From contig CAMHNT010000041.1 in assembly GCA_946186535.1 (NCBI GenBank), forward strand, positions 1 through 12,493: a stretch of 12,493 nt of DNA. The letters are read 5' to 3'. Positions 1 through 5,528 of the stretch are shown here, in pieces. Position 1 is the first letter of the stretch. Each line of letters opens with the position of its first letter. Below the pieces are notes generated by a model, which did no database searches, was not told the origin of the DNA, and saw nothing but the letters and a program-made list of their open reading frames with translations. A program made the translations under genes and the position numbers. This stretch comes from an uncultured Clostridia bacterium. GTDB lineage: Bacteria > Bacillota > Clostridia > Oscillospirales > Acutalibacteraceae.

Positions 1-9
1 AAGCTGGGC

Positions 10-47
10 AAAAACTTTTGCCGGCTTCGCTTTGCCGGAAGTTTTTT
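10..47 (+). terminator. Bulged hairpin followed by a T-run at the window edge
   Basis: AAAAACTT (10-17) pairs with AAGTTTTT (39-46), and CCGG (21-24) pairs with CCGG (35-38), around a loop holding CTTCGCTTT. A three-base bulge (18-20) interrupts the left arm. Six T residues (42-47) follow on the plus strand, so it could end a plus-strand gene lying left of the window. The loop motif CCGGCTTCGCTTT recurs in the hairpin at 5251-5300 on the other strand, so it may instead be an interspersed repeat. No gene that it would terminate is visible. Confidence 0.4.
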
Positions 48-49
48 AC

Positions 50-84
50 AAAAAAAGTCCTACTGTCAAAAAGACAATAGGACT
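50..84 (-). terminator. Rho-independent terminator after the Sir2 gene
   Basis: AGTCCTACTGTC (56-67) and GACAATAGGACT (73-84) form a 12-position stem with one mismatch and an AAAAA loop. Read on the minus strand, the stem is followed at once by seven T residues (complement of 50-56). It lies about 23 bases past the Sir2 stop codon and is a textbook intrinsic terminator for the unit running from 1792 to 107. Confidence 0.85.
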
Positions 85-106
85 AAATTTATCTATATCA
101 CCAATA

Positions 107-835
107 TTATTCAATCTTCGAGAAAACCTCTCCCAACCCCTGATTAATAACAAGGTCGGCTGTGTTGTCATACGGAGTCGACGATTTATTGATAAGCACG
201 ATCTCACCCCCGCCGAAGTAGCTTATATAGCTGCTCGCAGGATAGACCGTAAGCGACGTTCCTCCGATAATCAGAAGATCCGCATTGCTTATTGCTTTTA
301 TCGCACCTCTAACTACCTTCTCGTCAAGCGGCTCATTGTAAAGAACAACATCGGGTTTTATGACTCCTCCGCATTCACAGTGCGGAACGCCTTCCGAACC
401 GAAAACGGCAGCAGCGTCATGAAACTTTCCGCATTTCACGCAGTAATTCCTCAGTACGCTTCCGTGAAGCTCATAAACCTTCCTTGAACCTGCTTTCTGA
501 TGGAGTCCGTCTATATTCTGAGTAACAACCGCAGAAAGCTTTCCCTTCTTCTCAAGCTCGGCGAGCTTGAAATGAGTGATGTTCGGCTCATATTTTAGGC
601 TGTTGAGCTTGTCTCTGTAGAATTTGTAGAACTCCTCCGTTCTGTTCACAAAGAACCCGTGACTCAGGATCTCTTCCGGCGGATAGTCATACTTCTGATT
701 GTAAAGCCCGTCCTTGCTTCTGAAATCGGGAATTCCGCTTTCCGTTGAAACTCCGGCTCCTCCGAAGAAAACTATTCTTCTGCTCTTTTCAACAAGTCTT
801 CTGAACTCGGAAATTTTGTCGCTCAAATTCCTCAC
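107..835 (-). CDS. Sir2-family NAD-dependent protein deacylase (sirtuin)
   Basis: A cytosolic sirtuin that removes acyl groups from lysines, using NAD+ and releasing nicotinamide and O-acyl-ADP-ribose. The 242-residue reading frame has the complete family signature: the NAD-binding GAGVSTESGIPDFRS (26-40), TQNIDGLHQKAG (105-116), the catalytic His in LHGS (His124), a structural zinc site of Cys132, Cys135, Cys153 and Cys155, and GGTSLTVYPA (191-200). Length fits small bacterial sirtuins. The start is uncertain. The GTG at 833-835 has its purine run touching it, while the TTG at 824-826 sits 6 bases after GAGGTG and would give a 239-residue protein starting before SDKISEF. The frame opens 3 bases after the stop of the upstream hydrolase gene, so the two are probably co-transcribed and translationally coupled. 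The substrate cannot be told from sequence. Confidence 0.93.
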   Translation of the reverse strand: MRNLSDKISEFRRLVEKSRRIVFFGGAGVSTESGIPDFRSKDGLYNQKYDYPPEEILSHGFFVNRTEEFYKFYRDKLNSLKYEPNITHFKLAELEKKGKLSAVVTQNIDGLHQKAGSRKVYELHGSVLRNYCVKCGKFHDAAAVFGSEGVPHCECGGVIKPDVVLYNEPLDEKVVRGAIKAISNADLLIIGGTSLTVYPASSYISYFGGGEIVLINKSSTPYDNTADLVINQGLGEVFSKIE

Positions 836-838
836 CTC

Positions 839-1792
839 TTAAAGTCTCGGAACTATATATTTGTACGTTGCCGAAGAAATTTCAACAATTCCGTCGATCG
901 GCTCATAGTATCCGGACGTTCCGTCAGCCATAACGCAAAGAATATACGGATATTTTGTGAATATGATTGCAGCATCGTTCTGACAGTCGTCAAGCTCACC
1001 GGTTTTGTTCGCTGTTTTCACGGCGTCGGGAACACCTGCCGGGATCTTGTGGGTTCTGTCCTGACGCTCAAGATGACCGAGCATATCTTCGGAATGCTCA
1101 AATTCACCGTTGAGGATCATAGCAAGATATTTTCCCGTATCCTCGGTTGTCGTGTAGTTGTCGCTGTAAATATTGTCATCGTGCATCATTCTGTCCATGG
1201 TCGTGTTCTCAAGCCCGAGACTCTTACAGAAATCCGTAACGATTCTTCTTCCCTCAACCTCGTCTCCTCTTCCGAGCATAACGACAAGCTCGTCGGTTGC
1301 GTCGTTGTCGCTGATCGTTATCATGCTTTCAAGAAGAGAATCAATATCCTCATCGGGATACGCCGCTTTTATATCTTCGTACTGATCATAAACAGCTCCC
1401 ATAACAAAAAGCTTTATTACACTCGCCGCCTGCATTTTCTGCTGGTTCATGCTCAGCGTATCGTCCGAATTCGGCACATATACATACACCGACCACTCGC
1501 CGCCTGTTATAGCCTTTGTATTCTCGATTATATCATCGAGCTGTCCTTCAAGTCCCGAGAAGTCGATATGCTCAACCTCTTCTTCAACGTCATTCGAAAG
1601 ATTGGCTGCGTCAAATTCAACCGACATCGCCTCTGCTTCAGCTTCGATAGCAGCCTGCTTGCTCTGCTCCTTTGCCGTTACAACCGCTACGGTAACACTG
1701 GAAACCGCCAGAACGGCAAGACAGCCGATTACAGCAAAAACCGCATTTTGCTTTCTTCTTTTCTTGCTGCTTTTTCTTACTTCATTATCCAT
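839..1792 (-). CDS. Membrane-anchored class A beta-lactamase-like serine hydrolase
   Basis: A penicillin-recognising serine hydrolase of the beta-lactamase/transpeptidase fold, 317 residues. A basic N-terminus (KKRRK, 10-14) and one hydrophobic segment (about 16-40) suggest a signal anchor, followed by an acidic linker (about 41-90) and an extracellular domain. The three active-site motifs are present: SVIK (Ser124 nucleophile, Lys127), SDN (161-163) and KTG (263-265). The omega-loop Glu that deacylates penicillins in true class A enzymes (EPELN motif) is not seen. The aligned stretch reads LDR-like MDR, then MMHD (202-205), with Met at the Glu position. It may therefore bind or slowly turn over beta-lactams, or act on cell-wall peptides, rather than give strong resistance; this is inference. 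AAGGAG lies 12 bases before the ATG, rather far. It is the first gene of a two-gene unit with the sirtuin. Confidence 0.85.
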   Translation of the reverse strand: MDNEVRKSSKKRRKQNAVFAVIGCLAVLAVSSVTVAVVTAKEQSKQAAIEAEAEAMSVEFDAANLSNDVEEEVEHIDFSGLEGQLDDIIENTKAITGGEWSVYVYVPNSDDTLSMNQQKMQAASVIKLFVMGAVYDQYEDIKAAYPDEDIDSLLESMITISDNDATDELVVMLGRGDEVEGRRIVTDFCKSLGLENTTMDRMMHDDNIYSDNYTTTEDTGKYLAMILNGEFEHSEDMLGHLERQDRTHKIPAGVPDAVKTANKTGELDDCQNDAAIIFTKYPYILCVMADGTSGYYEPIDGIVEISSATYKYIVPRL

Positions 1793-1937
1793 ATCTGATA
1801 CAAACTCCTTACTACTTCATATTAACACAAAAACCCCGATTTAAGATCAATTTAACAATCCGAATCCGTTACGCAAATTTCAGCGCAGCAGAAACAAAAT
1901 AAAAATAATAAAAATAACAAAACAAATTCTCTTTTAA

Positions 1938-1966
1938 ATTATAATGCATAACCGCCCGAAAATCAA
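1938..1966 (-). promoter_or_regulatory. Sigma-70/SigA-type promoter for the hydrolase-sirtuin unit
   Basis: On the minus strand TTGATT (complement of 1961-1966) and TATAAT (complement of 1938-1943) are 17 bases apart, an ideal spacing with a perfect -10. Transcription would start near 1931, leaving a leader of about 140 bases before the ATG at 1792. The -35 box lies within the hairpin at 1951-1982. Confidence 0.7.
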
Positions 1967-1982
1967 TATATTTTCGAGCGGT
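1951..1982 (-). terminator. Probable terminator hairpin after the aldolase-like gene
   Basis: ACCGC-C-CGAAAAT (1951-1963) and ATTTTCG-A-GCGGT (1970-1982) form a 12-bp stem with one internal mismatch and a 6-base loop. It lies 58 bases beyond the stop codon of the minus-strand gene ending at 2041. The U-tract on that strand is poor (TATGCATTATAATTT), so termination may be incomplete. No plus-strand gene is nearby to use it. Confidence 0.55.
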
Positions 1983-2040
1983 AGAAAAATTTCACTTTGA
2001 AACAATGCCGCAGCTTTTTAAACTTACCTGTTCAAAAATA

Positions 2041-3015
2041 TCAGTCGTCAGTAACGATTTCCTTGTAGAACTCGGCGTAATCCTTTCTGCCTTCCTTTGT
2101 GAACTGGATAGCCGTTCTCGGGTGCTGATTCAGGAGACCTGTCAGGAGATACTGAAGGTCATAGCCCCAGACTACGCCGTCCTCACGAAGCTTGTTGATG
2201 TGCTTCTCGATGAACTGAAGAACAGGATAAACCTCGTACTTCGGATTGCGGAGGAAGCCCAGCAGAAGCTCCATTGCGCAGTTTCCGGCTCCTCTTCCCA
2301 TCGAAGAGTAAGTAGCGTCAAGCCAGTCAACGCCGATTCCGACGGATTCAACAGTATTTGCGAAAGCGAGCTGCAGGTTGTTGTGAGCGTGGATTCCGAC
2401 CTTCTTGCCGTATTTTGCTGCAAAGTTCAGATAAATATCATCGAGTCTTGCGATCTGCTCAGGATAAAGGGAACCGAAGCTGTCAACAACATAGAATACA
2501 TCAACCGGAGTTTTTCCCAGTATATCGAGAGCCGCGCTCAGCTCGCTCTCGCGTGCATTCGAAACAGCCATGATATTACAGCTTGTCTGATAGCCCTTCT
2601 TGTATGCGTCCTCGATCATATCGACTGCTTCCGGTATCGTGTGAATATAAGTTGCAATACGTATAAGATCGATCGCACTGTTCTTTTTCTCAATGATATC
2701 GTTCTTGTAGTCGCATCTTCCGACGTCAGCCATAACGGCAATCTTCAGATCCGTATTGTTGTCGCCGACAACTGCTCTGATGTCGTCCTCGTTACAGAAC
2801 TTCCACTTTCCGAACTTGTCAACATCAAAAAGCTCTTTTGAAGCCTTGTAACCGAACTCCATATAGTCGACTCCGGCTTTCTGATTTGCAATATACAAAT
2901 CCTTTACAAACTCATCAGGAAAATAAAAATCATTAACCAGACCACCGTCACGAAGCGTTGCGTCCACAACCTTAATATCCGAACGGTAATCAATCAATTC
3001 CGATACCTCTTTCAT
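2041..3015 (-). CDS. DRE-TIM metallolyase, 4-hydroxy-2-oxovalerate aldolase-like
   Basis: A 324-residue TIM-barrel protein of the HMGL-like family, whose members cleave or form C-C bonds next to a carbonyl using a divalent metal. Visible signatures are the DRE-type DATLRDGG (18-25; Arg22 and metal ligand Asp23), DSFGS (178-182), the metal-binding HAHNN (His209, His211, Asn212) and SMGRGAGN (239-246). In DmpG-type aldolases the residues just after RDG include the catalytic His (RDGSHA). Here the text is RDGGLVND with no His, so the classical pyruvate aldolase mechanism is doubtful and the substrate unknown. It lacks most of the C-terminal domain that binds the dehydrogenase partner in DmpG. 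AAAGGTGG lies about 10 bases before the ATG. No partner gene is adjacent: the 433 bases upstream are repeats, then scfB. Confidence 0.8.
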   Translation of the reverse strand: MKEVSELIDYRSDIKVVDATLRDGGLVNDFYFPDEFVKDLYIANQKAGVDYMEFGYKASKELFDVDKFGKWKFCNEDDIRAVVGDNNTDLKIAVMADVGRCDYKNDIIEKKNSAIDLIRIATYIHTIPEAVDMIEDAYKKGYQTSCNIMAVSNARESELSAALDILGKTPVDVFYVVDSFGSLYPEQIARLDDIYLNFAAKYGKKVGIHAHNNLQLAFANTVESVGIGVDWLDATYSSMGRGAGNCAMELLLGFLRNPKYEVYPVLQFIEKHINKLREDGVVWGYDLQYLLTGLLNQHPRTAIQFTKEGRKDYAEFYKEIVTDD

Positions 3016-3042
3016 ATATTATAATCCACCTTTCTTTTTTTT

Positions 3043-3332
3043 ACCCCGATTTTTCACCCCGATTTTTCACCCCGATTCCGGAGACATTCTTGACATTAGT
3101 CATCGCCCGAGGATGCGGACTTAAGGCGTCAGGGTTTTTCTCTATCCAAGTTTTTTACCCCGATTTCGTAAACATTCTTAACATTAGCCATCGCCCGAGG
3201 ATGGGGACTTAGGGCGTCAGGGTTTTTCTCTATCCAAGTTTTTTACCCCGATTCCGTAGACATTCTTAACATTAGCCATCGCCCGAGGATGCGGACTTAG
3301 GGTGTCGGGGTTTCTCTCTATCCAACTAATTG
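3043..3332 (-). repeat. Three tandem 88-bp repeats plus a 13-bp triplication, each with a micro-ORF
   Basis: Units begin at 3069, 3157 and 3245 (ACCCCGAT in each), exactly 88 bases apart, with roughly 90 percent identity. At the left end, ACCCCGATTTTTC is repeated with a 13-base period at 3043, 3056 and 3069. On the minus strand each unit carries an ATG frame of 20 codons: 3279-3217 (MANVKNVYGIGVKNLDREKP), 3191-3129 (the same except Glu for Gly at residue 9) and 3103-3041 (begins MTNVKNVSGIGVKN). Each frame stays open upstream of the ATG with a shared W-I-E-[KR]-N-P-D-[AT]-L-S-P-H-P-R-A. Because 88 is not a multiple of 3, each frame overlaps the next unit out of phase. No Shine-Dalgarno site precedes the ATGs, so translation is unproven. 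TCCAACTAATTGGA (3321-3334) at the right end is a small perfect hairpin. Confidence 0.85.
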
Positions 3333-3397
3333 GACTTTTCAAACATTTTCTCAGGCATATTTCGGTATTGTTTCATAAACATTTCATTCAACATAAC

Positions 3398-3448
3398 GCT
3401 GCGAAGCAGCTCTTCACGTAAATTTTAATTTTAAAAATTAAAATTTAC
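3398..3448 (-). repeat. Perfect 31-base palindrome touching the scfB stop codon, plus a GCTGC hairpin
   Basis: Bases 3418-3448 form a perfect palindrome with 15-base arms (GTAAATTTTAATTTT on the left) around one central base, starting directly after the TAG of scfB. Next to it, GCTGC-GAA-GCAGC (3398-3410) is a second perfect hairpin. The AT-rich palindrome is not a standard GC stem with U-tract, but could protect or process the 3' end of the scfAB transcript. The rest of the 433-base gap holds the tandem repeats. Confidence 0.6.
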
Positions 3449-4825
3449 CTACCTCTCCTGCGCCTTGTCAACCTGCATCATAATCGCACATTCCATGCGC
3501 TTTCTGAAAAGCTTGCAGCCGTATTCATAGACGCCCGTTATCGAACCTGTCGCATGATACGAATTCGCCGCACATCCTCCGCTGCAATAAAGCTTCGCCC
3601 AGCAGTCACGGCATTCTTCTCTTGCATAGGCATTGCACAGCTTGAACTCCTGCTGCGCTTCCTTGTTCTTAACACCGTCCCAGATGTTTCCGAGACTGTA
3701 CTTTTCATCACCCACGAACTGATGACACGGGAACAGCTCTCCCCACGGAGTAACAGCCATGTATTCCGTTCCCGAGCCGCAGCCCGAAATTCTCTTATAG
3801 ATACACGGACCGCCCTTCAGATCGATCATATAGTGATAGAACGTAAAGCCCTTTCCCTCTTTTTCACGCTTCAGCATTTCCTTCGCAAGAATTTCATACT
3901 GCTCGAAAAGAACCGGCAGATCCTCCTCTGTAAGCGCATAGGGGTCGTCCGGCTTACAGACTACAGGCTCCATCGAAAGCTCCGTAAAGCCCAGGTCAGC
4001 CATGTGGAAAATATCGTTCGTAAAGTCTACATTGTTGTGTGTGAACGTTCCGCGCATATAATACCCCTGATCGCCACGTCTTTCAACGAAATGCTGAAAC
4101 TTCGGAACGATAGTGTCATAGCTTCCCTTGCCGTTGACGGTTTTCCTGAGATGATCATGAACCTCACGTCTGCCGTCAAGGCTCAGAACGACATTGTGCA
4201 TTTCCTTATTGGCAAAATCGATTACATCATCATTAAGAAGAACACCGTTTGTCGTCAGAGTAAAACGGAACTTTTTCTTATGCGTTTTCTCAAGCTCTCT
4301 TCCGTACTTTACGATATCCTTGACCACGTCCCAGTTCATCAGCGGCTCACCGCCGAAGAAATCGACCTCAAGGTTTGTTCTTGTCCCCGAATTCTCAACG
4401 AGAAAATCCAAAGCTCTTTTTCCGACCTCAAGCGACATCAAAGCTCTGTCGCCGTGATATTTTCCCTGGCTTGCAAAGCAGTATTCGCAGTTGAGGTTGC
4501 ACGTATGGGCAACATGAAGGCAGAGTGCCTTGATGACCGTATTTCTGTTTTTAAGGTCAAACGCTCTTCCCTCATAAACGTCCGGAGCGAACAGCTTTCC
4601 GCTTTCCTTAAGCGTTTCTATATCGTCAAAAAGCTCTTCGAGGTCCTCTCTTGTAACATCGTCTTTTTCGCCGTATTTATCAAGCAAATAAGTAATAATT
4701 GTTTCCTTGTCGCTGTTCTCGTACATCTCGATCGCATCGTAAGCGACCTCGTCAACAGCGTGAACGCTTCCGCTGAAAACATCGAGAACGATATTGTATC
4801 CGTTTAATTTGTAACAATGTATCAT
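3449..4825 (-). CDS. scfB: SCIFF peptide radical SAM maturase (ranthipeptide thioether-forming enzyme)
   Basis: A 458-residue radical SAM/SPASM enzyme that installs thioether cross-links in the SCIFF precursor encoded just upstream. In order it shows an N-terminal peptide-recognition (PqqD-like) region (about 1-90), the SAM-cluster motif CNLNCEYC (Cys109, Cys113, Cys116), FFGGEPL (156-162) and TTNG (191-194). A SPASM-type C-terminal region rich in cluster ligands follows (Cys341, Cys349, Cys367, Cys397, Cys405, Cys408, Cys414, Cys418, Cys437). Length and motif order match the SCIFF maturase family. It is the second gene after scfA, 124 bases downstream, and reached only by reading through a terminator-like hairpin at 4848-4891. 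AAAGGAAG lies about 12 bases before the ATG. I see no convincing promoter of its own. Confidence 0.95.
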   Translation of the reverse strand: MIHCYKLNGYNIVLDVFSGSVHAVDEVAYDAIEMYENSDKETIITYLLDKYGEKDDVTREDLEELFDDIETLKESGKLFAPDVYEGRAFDLKNRNTVIKALCLHVAHTCNLNCEYCFASQGKYHGDRALMSLEVGKRALDFLVENSGTRTNLEVDFFGGEPLMNWDVVKDIVKYGRELEKTHKKKFRFTLTTNGVLLNDDVIDFANKEMHNVVLSLDGRREVHDHLRKTVNGKGSYDTIVPKFQHFVERRGDQGYYMRGTFTHNNVDFTNDIFHMADLGFTELSMEPVVCKPDDPYALTEEDLPVLFEQYEILAKEMLKREKEGKGFTFYHYMIDLKGGPCIYKRISGCGSGTEYMAVTPWGELFPCHQFVGDEKYSLGNIWDGVKNKEAQQEFKLCNAYAREECRDCWAKLYCSGGCAANSYHATGSITGVYEYGCKLFRKRMECAIMMQVDKAQER

Positions 4826-4847
4826 AACAATTCAATTCTTCCTTTAC

Positions 4848-4891
4848 AAAAAAGAAATGCCGTTTATCCTTCATCGTGGCATAAACGGCAT
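4848..4891 (-). terminator. Attenuator-like terminator between scfA and scfB
   Basis: ATGCCGTTTAT (4857-4867) and ATAAACGGCAT (4881-4891) form a perfect 11-bp stem with a 13-base loop. On the minus strand it is followed by TTCTTTTTT, then the scfB ribosome site. It lies 58 bases past the scfA stop. A partial terminator here would give much precursor peptide and little maturase, a common arrangement in RiPP operons; the efficiency is inferred. Confidence 0.75.
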
Positions 4892-4949
4892 AAAGGTGTA
4901 TTCGATTTAACTCAATGCCAATACGTATACATCTTCCGATTCTCAAAAA

Positions 4950-5102
4950 TTACTTCTCGCTTACGCACTTCTCACACTGCTGGTTAGCAACGCCGCAGGA
5001 TGTTTTGCAAGCCGACTGACATGATGTCTGACATTCGCCGCAGCCGCCTGTCTGAGTGCTCTTCTTCAAATCACGAGTTTCGATAGTCTGAATTCTTTTC
5101 AT
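4950..5102 (-). CDS. scfA: SCIFF-family ranthipeptide precursor
   Basis: A 50-residue peptide precursor of the SCIFF family ('six cysteines in forty-five residues'), modified by the radical SAM enzyme encoded next to it. The leader starts MKRIQTIETRDLKK. The core has the family's CGECQTSCQSACKTSC pattern, with Cys at 21, 24, 28, 32, 36 and 43, plus a seventh at 46. The ATG at 5100-5102 is chosen because AAAGGAGG lies about 10 bases upstream; the frame is open to 5165 but that extension lacks a ribosome site and has no family resemblance. Position 37, right after Cys36, is Gly, where I recall Thr in the C. thermocellum peptide CteA as the thioether acceptor for Cys32. The mature product's biological role is not known. 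Confidence 0.95.
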   Translation of the reverse strand: MKRIQTIETRDLKKSTQTGGCGECQTSCQSACKTSCGVANQQCEKCVSEK

Positions 5103-5136
5103 AAACGGACAACCTCCTTTATAATTTGACATTCTC

Positions 5137-5165
5137 AGTCTATCATAAATTACACCTTTTGTCAA
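5137..5165 (-). promoter_or_regulatory. Promoter for scfA (perfect -35, extended -10)
   Basis: On the minus strand the perfect -35 TTGACA (complement of 5160-5165) is 17 bases from TAGACT (complement of 5137-5142), which is preceded by TG one base away (extended -10). The predicted start near 5130 leaves a leader of about 28 bases. The -35 lies inside the end of the repeat copy at 5143-5257. Confidence 0.75.
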
Positions 5166-5391
5166 CTTTTTTTACTGCGATTCCGAACATATTCTTGACA
5201 CGAGACATCACTCGAGAAGAGAACACCTGCCGATTTAAGTCCCAATGTCGTCAACTTAATAAATTTCCTGAAAAGCGAAGCCGGAAATTTATTAAGTTGA
5301 TACCATTGCCCTAAATCCCCATCCCAGGTCAATGGCTCATATAAAAAATGTCTACGGAGTCGGGATAAAAAATGAACATAGTGTTAATTAA
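5143..5391. repeat. Inverted pair of diverged 88-bp repeat copies around a perfect 18-bp hairpin
   Basis: Left copy (minus orientation, about 5166-5250) and right copy (plus orientation, about 5300-5377) are relatives of the 88-bp units at 3069-3332. Between them TCAACTTAATAAATTTCC (5251-5268) is perfectly repeated in inverse at 5283-5300, with a 14-base loop. Each copy has the family micro-ORF. The left runs 5208-5143 on minus and begins MSRVKNMFGIAVKKVDKR. The right runs 5332-5391 on plus: MAHIKNVYGVGIKNEHSVN. The right frame is also open upstream of its ATG, giving ALNPHPRS, matching ALSPHPRA in the tandem copies. The element sits between the divergent promoters of scfA and secA. No transposase is present. 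Confidence 0.75.
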
Positions 5392-5429
5392 AAGTTATTT
5401 TGAAAAATAGTAGTGATTTTTTTTTAAAT

Positions 5430-5457
5430 TTGTGTTAAAATTAAGTTTGAATATAAT
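5430..5457 (+). promoter_or_regulatory. Probable secA promoter
   Basis: A perfect -10 TATAAT (5452-5457) is preceded by TTGTGT (5430-5435) at 16 bases, a weak -35. The predicted start is near 5464, about 65 bases before the secA ATG. The region is very AT-rich, so chance matches are possible. Confidence 0.5.
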
Positions 5458-5528
5458 GAGAAGCTATGCGCTGACTATTATAAATATAAGATTTTGTACT
5501 TCTCAAAACATTGAATGAGGTGATTATA

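Noticed and set aside
1049..1798. 249-codon plus-strand frame opposite the serine hydrolase gene
   Set aside because: It is an antisense shadow; the minus-strand gene has intact active-site motifs, promoter and ribosome site.
3069..3332. CRISPR array
   Set aside because: The 88-base units are contiguous and near identical throughout, with no short repeat alternating with unique spacers and no cas genes.
3554..4807. 417-codon plus-strand frame opposite scfB
   Set aside because: Antisense shadow of the radical SAM gene; no domain or start signal.
5103..5165. 21-codon N-terminal extension of scfA
   Set aside because: The ATG at 5102 has a near-perfect ribosome site and matches the usual SCIFF start; the extension overlaps the scfA promoter.
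5457..5505. TGAGAAG / CTTCTCA stem before secA as a regulatory leader hairpin
   Set aside because: The left arm overlaps the predicted -10 and start site, so it would probably not be transcribed as a unit; 7 bp is within chance for this AT-rich region.
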